Positions 51,081 through 63,153 of a stretch of 64,000 nt of DNA are shown here, in pieces; position 1 is the first letter of the stretch; every line of letters begins with the position of its first letter. The position numbers and the translations under genes were made by a program. The stretch is from Cacajao melanocephalus (taxonomy: Eukaryota > Chordata > Mammalia > Primates > Pitheciidae). Location: contig CAUYLG010005444.1 in NCBI GenBank assembly GCA_963573385.1, positions 1-64,000 of the forward strand, written 5' to 3'. The notes beneath the pieces were generated by a model, which saw only the letters and a list, made by a program, of their open reading frames with translations, had not been told where the DNA came from and did no database searches.

Positions 51081-51478
51081 CTGGAGCACCTTCCAGGGCC
51101 GCTCCAGAGACCCCCAGACTACTACATCTGAATCCGTTAGGGTGGTCCAACCTTCCTCTTCAGGTGTCTACTAGAGGCAAGGTTGGATGTATACGGCCGT
51201 CCTCAATACAGCCCCTTCCTTGTTTTTGCTTCATTTATATTTACTTACAATGTCCATCCTTTTCAGCTTCTCCTCCATCCCTCTCCCTCCCCTACTATAC
51301 GGTTATTGGCTTACACTAATTCATTCCCGATTATCACCGAGAAGGAAATAAATGTCTGTCTCTGTTTGTCTGTGTCGTCGTCGTCTTGGTGCAGTTTGGA
51401 CCGTGTTTTCTCTCCACCCCTGATATGCAAAGAGCAGTCCCTGAAGCAGCAGCCTCAGCATCCTGAGGGAGTTTGCTC
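51081..51478. other. Island flank, nothing recognised
   Basis: GC content falls from the island edge. No exon or repeat recognised. Confidence 0.4.
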
Positions 51479-51668
51479 AAAACACCAAATCTCGGCCGGG
51501 CGCAGTGGCTCACGCCTGTAATCCCAGCACTTTGGGAGGCCGAGGCGGGTGGATCACTTGAGGTCAAGGAGTTCGAGATCAGCCTGGCCAACATGGTGAA
51601 ACCCCGTCTCTATAAAAAAAATTAAATAAAAATAAATAAATAAATAAATAAATAAAACACCAAATCTC
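51479..51668 (+). mobile_element. Alu left-monomer insertion (scAlu-like) with perfect TSD
   Basis: Only the left Alu monomer is present (51,494 to about 51,616, 'ggccgggcgcagtggctca' to 'aaaccccgtctctataaa'), followed by an (AAAT)n-rich tail. A perfect 15-base duplication AAAACACCAAATCTC flanks it at 51,479-51,493 and 51,654-51,668, so it inserted as a short RNA copy rather than being deleted later. Confidence 0.9.
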
Positions 51669-51990
51669 AGCTGGTCGCGGTGGCTCACGCCTGTAATCCC
51701 AGAATTTTGGGAGGCCGAGGCTGGCGGATCACCCAAGGTCAGGAGTTCGAGACCAGCCTTACCAACATGCAGAAACCCCGTCTCTACTAAAAATACAAAA
51801 TTAGCCAGGCGTGGTGGCGCATGCCTGTAAATCCAGCTACTTGGGAGGCTGAGGCAGGAGAATCGTTGAACCTGGGAGGCGGAGGTTGCAGTAAGCCGAG
51901 ATCTCACCATTGCACTCCAGCCTGGGCGACAAGAGCAAAACTCCGTATCAAAAACAAACAAACAAACAAAACAAACAACAACAAACCACG
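51669..51990 (+). mobile_element. Full Alu directly after the left-monomer copy
   Basis: Full sense Alu starting near 'agctggtcgcggtggctca' with a (CAAA)n tail. A third, imperfect copy of the target (CCACGCCAATCTC) follows the tail, so both Alus share one target sequence. Confidence 0.95.
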
Positions 51991-52789
51991 CCAATCTCAG
52001 GCCCTACCCAGACTTACTGAATCAGTACCTGCATTGCAACAAGATCCCCTGGCAATTCCTATGCACATCAAAATTTGGAAGGCACAGCTCTCAACTGATG
52101 CCCTTGGGTCTCCTTCAGATTCATCCTAGCAAGGTCTTATTCCTCATTCCTGAGATGAGTTCTGTATATCCTGAATCTGTGTCTTCCTTTTTCTTGACTA
52201 TATACCCTCATGTTGTAGAACGCCAATAGTTACTGGAGGGAGGTTGCTGCCAGGTCTTTTTTTCCCACAGAGCTTGCATGTCTGAAACTGTTTTTATTCT
52301 GGCTGAGCACAGAGTTCAAGATTGAAAATGACTTTCACTTGGAATACTGGAGGGCTTGCGCCACAATATTTTAGCTTACAAAATTATTGAGAAACTCTGC
52401 ATCATTATATTTATTTCCTTCTCCTTCACAGGTCACTAAATTTCATGATACATAACCAGCTTTTGTTTATGTTTTTTTCATTTCAAGAACTTTTAGGATC
52501 TTCCCTTTATTCTCAGTGTTCTAAGACACAATCAAGTGTCTTGGTTATGGGTCTTTTCTCATTTCTATTGATCAGTTTTTCAATTCTGAAATATGTGTGC
52601 TTCAGTTATGGGAATTCTTCTGGTATTATTTATTTGATCATTTCTGCCCCCCACCTTACTGTATCTCTTTTTTTAAAAAAATTTGTTATTTAGATCGTGG
52701 ACCTTCTTGGCTGATGTTTTTTCTTACCCGTCTGGCCTATTTTCTATCTCTTTATCTTTTTGTTCTACTTTCTCTGTGACTTTTTAACT
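51991..52789. other. Non-coding, nothing recognised
   Basis: Unique-looking sequence upstream of the CpG island in pseudogene orientation. Short plus-strand open frames (60-82 codons at 52,445-52,779) resemble no family. Confidence 0.4.
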
Positions 52790-54007
52790 TAATCGTGTAG
52801 GTAACCCCCAGCACGGGCACCGAGGAAGGAGAGCTGTGCAAACCCCAGGCACAATTAGTGCCTAAAGAATATCTTAGTTTATAGTGTTATTACTCAGCTA
52901 TTTCCTCTTTCTATATAATCATATAACTTACTGCTTAATATATCTAGCTTATATAAATATACTTAGTACTAATATCTAGCATACTTAGTTCCATATAATC
53001 TTTCTATGTAGTCATATACATATTATAGTCTATATAATCATATAGATATTCTATATAATCATATAGGTATTGTAGTCAGAGCTGTACTGACACATTTAGT
53101 GCTGATTTATAGAATCCTTCTATATAACCGTATAGTAGTTTGTAGTAGGAGGAATGCCTAGAGCAGTCACAAAGCAGTAGCAGTACGTGGGAAAACAGCC
53201 AGACCAGGACAAGAACCAAAGACCCAGGCGGTGGCGTCCCTGCCTGAAAGGGCATACGCAGTATGGCAGTCTTGGAGCAAGAGGCTGTCCTCCTGAAAAA
53301 GGAATTGTAGTACCTTGCATCCGGTTCCTGTAGAAAGTAGGCCTCAGGCCTGAGATCTGGCAAATAACCGAGGGAGAGGAACCCCTCTGGTGTGACTGGG
53401 TCATGGTGGCTGTACACCCTGTCAGTCTTTTCTCGCTTCTGTGCTAGCTCAAATCATCCTCCCATAAATATCTTAGAGAAGAGGACAAGTCTGTCAGCTC
53501 CCACTGCATTGGCTTACAGTATCTTTCTATTAGAAATCCTTGAAAGTCTCCAGCCCCCAGATAAGAAGTGTTACACACAACACCTGCTGCACACAGCCCA
53601 CCTCCTTGCCTCGGTGACCTAATGGGGGTGGACCCCTTTTCTGTACATGACCCTCCACTACTGTGCATGGCATGGCCCCCTACTGTGCACAGCCCATTTC
53701 TCTGCCCAGGTGACCAAATGGGGTGGCCCCCTTGCCTGCTACTCGCGTGATTATGTATGCTCTATCATTAAGCCTATAGATGACCTCACTCACGATCCTG
53801 CCCTGCTGCCTCGTACCCAATAAATACAGACGCTTCTAGATGTTCGGGGCCTTGCCTGTCTCCGCTCATAGGCGATGTGGCCCCCCGAGTCCAGCTGCTC
53901 TTCTCCAGTTCTTCAGTGTCTTGTCTCTTTAGTTCTCGGATCCTGCACCTCAGCACAGCATAAGGGACACTCCATGACCCTGTGGGGCTCATAGCCCTAC
54001 ATAATTG
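52790..54007 (+). mobile_element. Solo ERV LTR (class II-like), 1.2 kb
   Basis: Element at 52,796-54,001 (1,206 bases) begins TGTAGG and ends CCTACA, a perfect terminal inverted hexamer. It is flanked by 6-base target duplications TAATCG (52,790-52,795) and TAATTG (54,002-54,007), a length typical of HERV-K-like class II elements. A poly(A) signal AATAAA lies at 53,819-53,824. No internal retroviral genes are present, so it is a solo LTR. Length suggests MER11/LTR13-type families, but the subfamily is not certain. An AT-rich patch (52,900-53,130) has repeated TATATAATCATAT-like units. Confidence 0.82.
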
Positions 54008-54490
54008 GACAAATTATGTATTTCTTTTATTATAGCTTCATTTCTAAGTGCTCTTTTTATATTCTGTTCTTTTATGGCATTACATTATTTTTTCATGAAT
54101 ATAACTCCTTTTATCTCTGAAGATGTAATCATAGAGTTTTTTCAACGCTTTCTACATAACTGTGCATTGACTTTGATTCTTTTGAATCTTTTTTGGTTGT
54201 TTGTTTGTTTAAATTTGGTCCCTGTCATTTCTGCTAGAGGCATTCTTCATTTTGTGTGGTGATCCTTGCTGTCCATTTATGTGTAAACGTGATACTCTTA
54301 AAAAGGTGCTTTGGGGACATAGGCAAGGCTTGTTCACTGCTGGACAAGGTGTAAGATGATGGGGCAAGGGCCAGCTGTTTATTTTCTTCTAGTGAGTACT
54401 CTTTTAATTACCTGCTTTGAGAATATACAGACTTCTTGGAGCCCAATGCGGGAAGGAGGCTGAGAGTCTTAATAATTTCATTATATGCAC
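54008..54490. other. Non-coding, nothing recognised
   Basis: AT-rich; an 85-codon plus-strand open frame at 54,005-54,262 starts at the LTR edge and has no recognisable domain. Confidence 0.4.
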
Positions 54491-54950
54491 TGTATTGGTC
54501 AGGGTTCTCCAGAGAAACAGAAAGAATAGATATCTATATCTATACCTGTATCTGTCTGTATTCATCTATTAGCTCCTGTGATTATGGGGGTTGAGAAGCT
54601 CCACAACCTGCTGCCTGCAAGCTGAAGACCCAGAAAGCCCATGTTGTAGTTTGAAGCCCTGATAACTGGGGAGTCAGTGGTGTAGATTCCAGCCCGAGTT
54701 TGAAGTCCTCTGAACCAGGATCATGGAGGGGAGGAAAAGATCAAAGATTCAGTTCAAGAAGTCTAGCAGAGAGTGAACCCTCCCTTCCTCTACTTTGTTG
54801 TTTTATTCAGACCCTGAATGGATAAGACGATGCCCACCAACATTGGGGAGGGTAATCTCTTGTACTCCTTGCTCTCACAGACACTCAAAAATACTGTTTA
54901 ACCATCTGGGCATCCTGTGGTCCAGTCAAGTTGACACATAAAATTAACTC
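54491..54950 (-). mobile_element. MLT2-like ERVL LTR
   Basis: Begins TGTATTGGTCAGGGTTCTCC and ends with 'agttgacacataaaattaac', the reversed MLT2 LTR termini. Internal 'gcccaccaacattggggagg' also fits. Non-coding. Confidence 0.85.
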
Positions 54951-54951
54951 T

Positions 54952-55690
<739 letters not shown>

Positions 55691-55696
55691 TTTAAA

Positions 55697-56028
55697 AAAT
55701 TAATTAATTAATTATTTTTAGATTATATTTTAAGTTCTGGGATACATGTGTAGAATGTGCAGGTTTGTTACATAGGTATACAAGTGCCATGGTGGTTTGC
55801 TGCACCCATCAGCCCGTCATCTACATTAGGTATTTCTCCTAATGCTATCCCTCTCCTTGCCCCTACCCCTCGACAGGGCCCATTGTGTGATGTTCCTCTC
55901 CCTGTGTCCATGTGTTCTCACTGTTCAACTCCCACTGACGAGTGAGAATATGCGGTATTTGGTTTTCTGTTCTCGTGTTAGTTTGCTGAGAATGATGGTT
56001 TCCAGCTTCATCCATGTTCCTGCAAAGG
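55697..56028 (-). mobile_element. L1PA-like 3' end
   Basis: Reversed L1 3' terminus from an A-rich tail region through 'ttaagttctgggatacatgt' to 'tccatgttcctgcaaagga'. 5'-truncated. Confidence 0.92.
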
Positions 56029-56087
56029 AAACAAAGTTAATATTAATCAATGTTTTATATCTAGTACTTACTATGCAATAGTACTAT

Positions 56088-56962
56088 TCTTTTTTAATGT
56101 TGATTTCTAATTGACAGATGATTGTGTATACTTACAGAATACAATGTGATGTTTTGATATATGCATATGCGGTGGAATGCTTATATCAAGCTAATTTACA
56201 TATTCATTACGTCAAATACCTATTAATTTTTGGAGTGAGAACATTTCAGATCTACCCTTCTAACAGTGTTGAAATATGTAATACATTATTATTAGCTATG
56301 GTCACTAGGTGGTGCAATAGATCTGAAAAACGTACTCCTTCTGTCTAAAACTTTGTATCCTTTGATCAATATCTCTGCAGTTCCCACTTCCAACTCCCAG
56401 CCTCTGGTAACCACCATTCTACTCTCTACTTCTGTAAGTTCAACTTTTTTAGATTTCACATATAAGTGCGATTTTGCAGTATTTGTCTCTCTGTGACTGG
56501 CTTATTTCACTTAGCATGTTTTCTAGTTTCAACTGTTTTCAAAAATGACAAAATTTCATTTTTTAAGGCTCAGTAGTATTCCAAACAATATTATCCATTC
56601 ATCTGTTAATGGATGCTTAGGTAGGCTATTGTGAACAATGCTGCAATGAAACGGATGCCCAGATATCTCCTTAACATATTGATTGCAATTCCTTTGTATA
56701 TATACTCAGAAATGCAATTGCTGGATCATATAGTAGTTCCATTTTTAATTTTTTGAGGAACTTCCATACTGTTTTTCATAATGGCTGTGTTAATTTACAC
56801 TCCAACCAACAGTGTACCAGGGTTCCCTTTTTCTTACATTCTCACGAACCCTTGTTATCTTTGATAATGTCTATTGCTACTGTAACAGGTGTCAGGTACC
56901 ATCTCACTGTGGTATGAATTTACATTTCTCTGTTAACTAGGGATGTTGAGCATTTGTGAATC
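56088..56962 (-). mobile_element. Older L1 3' portion (L1MA/L1PB-like)
   Basis: Minus-strand L1 with 'tgatgttttgatatatgcat', 'cctctggtaaccaccattct', 'ggcttatttcacttagcatg' and 'tggatcatatagtagttcc', an older 3' UTR plus the ORF2 end. All coding potential is destroyed. Confidence 0.88.
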
Positions 56963-56979
56963 AACCACAGTAGTAATAA

Positions 56980-57195
56980 GTGCTTTGCTAAGACTAGCTC
57001 ATTTAAGCCTCATAACAGTCTTGTGAGGTGATTTCTATTTCTACTTCCATTTTACAGACAAGGCAGCTAACATTCAAAGAGGTTAAGTGAATTGTCCAAA
57101 GTCACACAGCAAGCACTGGAGGGTGGGATTCAAACCTGAAGAGTCTCTCATTTCAGCGGGCTTTCAACCCTATGCAATACTGTCTCTCTAGCAAT
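56980..57195 (-). mobile_element. MIR SINE
   Basis: 'agctcatttaagcctcataa', 'ccattttacagacaaggcag', 'gtcacacagcaagcactgga', 'gggattcaaacctgaa', reversed MIR. Confidence 0.9.
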
Positions 57196-57289
57196 CAGCC
57201 AGATTGAAGAAGTTCTGTAGTTCGCAGAGCCACTTGCATTTTTAATTTGGTTTAATTAACTTAGGAAATTTGTATCTAAAGGATGTATC

Positions 57290-57426
57290 TTTTTTTTTTT
57301 TTTTAAATAGAGGCAGGGTCTCGCTATGTTGCCCAGGCTGGCCTCAAACTCCTGGGCTCAAGCCATCCTCCCACCTCAGCCTCCCAAAATGCTGAGATTA
57401 CAGGTGTGAGCCACCATGTCCCACCA
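57290..57426 (-). mobile_element. Alu right-monomer (FRAM-like) copy
   Basis: T run then 'ggcagggtctcgctatgttg' to 'gtgagccaccatgtcccacc'; only one monomer, reversed. Confidence 0.85.
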
Positions 57427-57845
57427 GGATACATATGTTTTACTGAATTTTCTGAACCTCCCTTTAATCAAGAGAGTGGACAAAACTGTGGGTCCCTCAT
57501 TTTCAAAATAGCCAGTAAAAGAGGAAATAAGGATATTCAATGTTTAATTATTTTCTGCTGTCCTCTTTAGGTTGATTGGGGGCCTCTTTGCCACTACTTT
57601 GGAAGGGTAACTTACCTTCTTATACACTAAGGGTGAATTGGAGCTTTTCCCATGTCTTTATGCTTGCTGGGAAATTTTCAAATAAAATTCACCGGGAGTG
57701 GTTTGAAATTGCAGAATTTTTAGCCTCCCACTGTTTTGTTTTCTTCTTGTGACTTGGACATAAATAATATCCTCTTTTGAGATTTGTATCTTTGAAAGAC
57801 ATTTTCTTTTAAGTTTCTCAGTGAACAAAGAAAAAATTAGAAGGC

Positions 57846-58092
57846 GGCTGGGCGCAGAGGTTCATGCCTATAGTCCCAGCACTTTGGGAGGCCGAGGGAG
57901 ATGGATTGCCTGATATTAGGAGTTCGAGACCAGCTTGGGCAGCATGGCAAAATCCTGTCTCTACTAAAAATACAAAAATTATCTGGGCATGGTAGCACAT
58001 GCCTGTGGTCCCAGCTACTCAGGAGGCCTAGGTGGGAGGATTGCTTGAGCCCAGGAGGTGAAATTGCACCGTTGCACACCAGCCTGGGTGAA
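57846..58092 (+). mobile_element. Alu SINE, internally deleted, no tail
   Basis: 'ggctgggcgcagaggttca' to 'ccgttgcacaccagcctgg' with part of the right monomer missing and no A tail. Confidence 0.9.
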
Positions 58093-58099
58093 TGATGGA

Positions 58100-59267
58100 A
58101 GTCATTCACTCTGGCAGTCAGGAATGAGATGAGTCCCTGTGACTCTGGCTGTTGGCCACCGCTAGAGGATAAATCAGCTTTGAGAAGTCCCATAGTCCCC
58201 ACAGCATGATGATTCTGATTCCCAAATATGCTGTCAACTAGGACTTCTTTTAAAGGCTATTGATAGTGGGGGACCTAATGAGGGAGATACGGGGGATTGT
58301 ATTACAGAAAAAACAGATTTGGGAAGGATAAATGTTTTGTCTAAATTGCTGTATTAAAAGCCAGCAGAAGCTTCAGGCAGAGCTGATCCCACACAATTGT
58401 TACTGAGGGGCTACTGTTAGTTAGCACTAGCTGGATGATCCAAACAAAACCCCAGAAGTTCTCCAGTCTTCATATTTACAGTGGATGAAAAGTCCAGCTG
58501 ATTCACCAATTCATTTCTTTTCCTCCCACAATTTCCTAGAATCTAGCTCTGAGCACAAACTAACACATAATGGGTGGTCAATAGATATTAATTGACTTAC
58601 TGGCATCTTTAATGAAGAGCAGTCACCATCATTAAATAGTTACTTGCCCACCCTTTCTTCCATTCAGTAATTTGTTCATCCAAAACATTTAGTAAGTCCC
58701 AATTATGTGTCAAAACTACGTTAGGCACTGGAAAGACCAAGCTGACACAGTTGCTGTGTTCCAGGAGCTCAGAGTGTACTGAGGAGTCCTATGAATGTAC
58801 TGTCAGTATTCCTGCTAGTCACATAGAAGAGGTATAAGAATGATGTTAAGTCTTTATCACACTCCAATCTTCCAGACACATTGCTCCAGAGGAGTCTCTT
58901 TAAAAGAACTGATCTAATCATTGTACTCTGTGACTATCACAGAGTTGATCAGACCAAAAATTCTGAATGAGTTGTGTTACTACCAGGAAATCAGAAACGA
59001 CACAACGAAGGGCGATATGGTGGGGAGCAAGCTCAGTTAATGTGAGGCGTTTGCTAGGTGATGTTACAAGGGAGCATCAAAAGCAGCAACTCAGATCAAG
59101 ATCGTGGAAAACAGCCAAGGAAACAGGAGCTGGGAATGTAGGGAGTAGTTGCTAGAAGGATCCAAGAGGATATTACTATTGAGTCATTGGCTTATACAAG
59201 GTCATTCTCCTCACCCTCCAAGTTTTATGTGTTTAATCTAAATACAAAGTTATACATTCATTTTAGG
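58100..59267. other. Non-coding with possible old LINE remnants
   Basis: A segment at 58,670-58,790 ('acatttagtaagtcccaatt' followed by 'taggcactggaaagacc') resembles an L2/CR1-type 3' end. Nothing else is recognised. Confidence 0.4.
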
Positions 59268-59400
59268 GACGGGTGCAGTGGCTCATTCCCGTAATCCCAG
59301 CACTTTGGGAGGCTGAGGTGGGAGGATCACTTAAACCCAGGAGTTTGAGACCAGCGACCAGCCTGGGAAACATAGCAAGACCTTGTCTCTATAAAAAATA
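59268..59400 (+). mobile_element. Alu left monomer (FLAM-like)
   Basis: 'gggacgggtgcagtggctca' to 'aagaccttgtctctataaaa'; a single monomer with a small internal duplication 'accagcgaccagc'. Confidence 0.85.
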
Positions 59401-59924
59401 GTCATAATTTTAGAAAATTTGAATAGTATCTAAAAATAAAAAGAACATTAATTATATTATGCTACCTAGATGCAACCTCAGACAATATTTGGTATATTCA
59501 GTATTTTTCTACATGTATCTTCTTATAGTTTGTCAAATGAAATAATACTACACATTAAAATTTGTAACTGGCCTTAAAAACTAAGATTTCTAACAAATAA
59601 ACATTGTCAAAATGCTTCATCAATATTTTAAAGGCTACATAAATACGCCATTGGACAAATGTTTGATAAAGTAATTAACTGTTCTCTTAGAAGTTTTAAC
59701 TATGTGTCATAATTTTTTATTGCTGTGACTAACTCTGCCATCAGTATCATTGTACATAAAGTTTTAAAAAATATTTCGGAATATAACCTTAGTTCAAATT
59801 CTTAGAGGAACTGTTGGCTCCACCGACAGGAATAAACTTAGTATCATAATCCATATTCCCAGATTGCTTCGTAAACAAGGCAGTTTGAAACGGAAACAAA
59901 ATAATGTACCACATTGTGACTTTG

Positions 59925-60150
59925 GTTAAGAATATTGTATTGCATACTGAAAATTTGCTAGGAGGGCAGATCTTACATGTTCTAACCACATACACACACA
60001 GACGTTCTGTGTGAGGTGATGCTATGTTAATTAGCTTGAATTTGGTGGTTATTTCACAAAAATACATGTATATTAAAACATCAAGTTGGACACCTTAAAT
60101 ATATACAATTTGCATTTGTCAATGATATCTCAATAAGGCGGGGGTGGAAA
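59925..60150 (+). mobile_element. Older L1 3' end (L1MA-like)
   Basis: 'aatattgtattgcatactga', 'aaaacatcaagttggacacc', 'ttaaatatatacaatttgca' and 'gatatctcaataaggcgg' are characteristic of L1MA/L1PB 3' ends, in sense orientation. Confidence 0.85.
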
Positions 60151-60171
60151 TGGAGTGTCAAATAAAAATGT

Positions 60172-60196
60172 TTTAAAATAAATAAATAAATAGAAC
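60172..60196. repeat. (AAAT)n simple repeat
   Basis: Short run of AAAT units, probably the tail of an adjacent element. Confidence 0.7.
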
Positions 60197-60230
60197 AGAA
60201 ATTAAAAAAGCATATGTTATTTTCCCATTG

Positions 60231-60290
60231 GCACGGTGGGCGGAACACCTGAGGTCAGGAGTTCAAGACCAGCCTGGCCAGCATGGTGGG
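60231..60290 (+). mobile_element. Short Alu fragment
   Basis: About 60 bases of Alu left monomer ('acacctgaggtcaggagttc' and 'aagaccagcctggccagc') with neither end present. Confidence 0.85.
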
Positions 60291-60439
60291 TTAAGGGCAC
60301 TGTTATTGGGAATAATACACATGGTAAAATAAAAAAGTAGGGGCTTGTCTGATTAATCTCCATTCTACTTGTCTTCAGCCCCTTCAGAGTTATAACCTGA
60401 AGATCAAGTTTTAAAAAAATCCACTGGACAAAGGATGGG

Positions 60440-60550
60440 CAGACCCAGGTTCTAGTCCTGCCCTTGCCATTTGTCTGCTCAAAAATCTTGAGGAATCCCT
60501 CAATTGTTCTGAAACATAGTTTCTCAAACTGTAAAATAAAGATGTTGGAA
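60440..60550 (+). mobile_element. MIR fragment
   Basis: 'caggttctagtcctgccctt' to 'tagtttctcaaactgtaaaa', sense MIR core. Confidence 0.75.
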
Positions 60551-60724
60551 GAGAAGAAAAGAAATTGGAATGAAAATATTTTTTATCAGTTAGAAGCTGT
60601 ATTTGAGAGTGCTCTTTTCAAAACAGCGTTGTCATGAAACAGTCTTTGCTAATTGCTTTGTTTAATATTTCTTTTGAGGTTGAAGAATGAGATGGCTATT
60701 TCGTGCTCAGCTTTCCTTAGCATA

Positions 60725-61085
60725 AATCTGTGGTAGGCAGGAGGTGACTGTCTAGCCAGGGACTTTATTTCCCAGCCTACCTTGCATCCTGATGTGGCCA
60801 CATGATGAACTGTTGCTGATGGAAAGTAAGGTAGAAGAGATGCATGTCACCTCTGGGACAGGTTTTCTCAAGAGGCAAGGGTGACTTCACTTTCTCTCCC
60901 TCCTCTGCCAGCTGGATAAAGGGGGCTGTAAGGCTCTGGAATAACAGAGTCAAAGGTAGAAGGAAGCTGAGCTTCTATCACCACACAGAGGAAGGCCCCC
61001 TGACAATTCAGAACAGCTGAATTGATTCAACTTCCTTATGAGCAAGAAACAAACTTTTATTATATTAACCCACTGTAAATTAATG
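60725..61085 (+). mobile_element. Possible MLT1-like or other old repeat
   Basis: The motif series 'cctgatgtggccacatgatg' and 'gagcaagaaacaaacttt' followed by 'ttaacccactg' resembles the 3' part of mammalian-wide LTR-like repeats. The family assignment is weak. Confidence 0.4.
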
Positions 61086-61770
61086 TTGGTATTCATTTAT
61101 TATATTAATAACAGCTAGCATTATCCTTTTCAATATAGGAAACCACATAAAAGATCATCAGATAAGGAAAGCAGCAAGCTCTCCTCTTAAATTTAACTGT
61201 AGAAGCCATATATATGTTGCAATGAACATTAATGATTTAACGTATTACTTAAAAATTAAGAATACAATACTTCTCTGACACCAATCAGCACATTTTTATC
61301 CATCTGTCTACCCACCCAGCCATCATTTAACAGATATTCATTGGGGGTCACTTATGTGCGATGCATTATGTGGTTCTCTATAAATTCAAAAATTTATAGA
61401 GAACAAAATAAATTCATGTAGCCACTGTATGCCACCCTCCCTGGAATCAATGGGAGTCTGCTCCAAACATTTATCAGGAGCACTTTTTCTGGGAAGGAGT
61501 AAGATTTCAAAATTATTCAGTTCATGCACTTTTCTACCTGTTCTGTGAGGGTGAGAGGGTAGCAATTACACACAAAGACAGGGTATGGGAAGGGGATTCC
61601 ACGGGCAGGAATGAGCCAGGACATTATCAGGGTGGCCCATGGAATCTGTGAGCTAAGAGAAATAGGGAAACGTCATTAGAAAGTGAGTCAAGATTGAGAG
61701 AGTTGTGGAAAATTGGGTGAGAGGTGGGTCATTGCAGCTGTGCTGTAAATGTATGAGCAGATCCTTGAAT

Positions 61771-62203
61771 GCTTCTGTTATGGTTTGAATTTGTCTCCAT
61801 TAAAACTCAAGTTGAAATTTGAACCCCAATGTGATGGCATTGGGAGGTGCAGCCTTGGAGTGTTTGGGTTATGGGGACAGATCCCTTATGAATGGAGTGG
61901 TGCTGTTCTTGTGGTAGTGAGTGAGTTCTCACTCGCTAAAGACTGGATCGGTTCTCATGGGAATTTTCCCACCAAAGTGGGTTGTGATAAAGTCAAGAGG
62001 TAGCATTTGGGTTTGGCCTCTTCACACATGTTTGTTCTTTCTTTGACCTTCTTCACCATGTTATGACGCAACACCAGATGCCATGGCTCTGTGCTTGAAC
62101 TTCCCAGCCCTCAGAACCATGTACTAAATTCACCTCTTTTCTTCATAAAGTACCCAGTCTCAGGTATTCTGTTACACAAACACAAACAGACCAAAATAGC
62201 TCC
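61771..62203 (+). mobile_element. MST-type MaLR solo LTR with 5 bp TSD
   Basis: LTR at 61,776-62,198 (423 bases) begins TGTTATGGTTTGAA and ends near 'cccagtctcaggtattctgt' and 'acagaccaaaata', matching MST/THE1-class LTRs. Target duplications GCTTC (61,771-61,775) and GCTCC (62,199-62,203) differ by one base. The 84-codon open frame inside it is a by-product of LTR sequence. Confidence 0.88.
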
Positions 62204-63153
62204 TTAACAGACAAGATAGAAGAAATCTGTTTTTTAACAGGGAGCAATCATCAATTAAATAAGGCAAGTTTAGAGGAGTATTTTTTTTTTTCTGTTCTTA
62301 TTTTCCGGTTTTGAGCTGTGTCTCAGATCAATAGAGGCCTGCCAGATAAATGATTTCTGGATAAATGACAGACTCTTTTATTATTGTACATTTGGGAAAT
62401 TAGAGTCATGGAAATAGGTGGTTTTGCTTTTTTGAGGTACATCTATTTTCCCACTGCTGACATAGCTTCTAAATTTCAGACCTTTTTCTTTGGTAAACTA
62501 CACCATGAAATTGATGAAAATGGCTTTATCAATAGTTTCAGATGCTGTCTGCAAAATAAAGAGGTAAACTCTGTTCCTTCCATCTTTAGGCATTATTTTC
62601 TTTTGGAGGAAATATATGTTTGTCATAGGGCTTCTTATTTCCTGGGCTCTTAGAAGAAATGCATATTGTCATGGCTACAGCTGCAGTACAGCTACTGCTG
62701 CTGCTTTTTTATTTTTTTTTATTTTTTAGAGGAAAACGTGTTTAGTTTTATTTCAATCAAGTCACAACACTTTCTTTTCCAACTGCTACAAAGTTCATCT
62801 ACAATATTCTGTTACAGATCCACTTTAAAAAGGTTTCCTGTGACATTACAGCAAGCCTCTCTTTTCAAAACAGAGGAATAATTCCAAATTCTTCCTCAAA
62901 TAAAACTAACTACAAATTCCATTCCAGTAAATGGTAAATACATACAAATTACAGTAAGCTAGACACTTAAAAAGACAGCCAAGAAGTCTACAGTTTATCA
63001 GAAAGAAAGTAGACATTTAAAAAAATCCCCAATGTCATGAACATAAACTGAGGTTATACACACATGTATGTTTGTATATATCTAAACTTATTCTTAAAAT
63101 TCTGCAAAGCAGCTAGCTCCATTTTACAGATGAATATTTTAATAAACATGTCC
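62204..63153. other. Non-coding, nothing recognised
   Basis: AT-rich; open frames of 71-89 codons at 62,384-62,881 match no family. Confidence 0.4.

Noticed and set aside
50508..51319. Open frames of 139-203 codons on both strands across the CpG island
   Set aside because: Stop codons are rare in GC-rich DNA; the frames overlap on both strands. Only the short GSGRKRRP segment on the minus strand matches anything (HPF1 exon 1).
53076..53417. 113-codon minus-strand open frame
   Set aside because: Falls inside the solo LTR, antisense to it, with no retroviral or host protein resemblance.
61749..62003. 84-codon plus-strand open frame
   Set aside because: Lies within an MST-type LTR and its flank; LTRs do not encode this.
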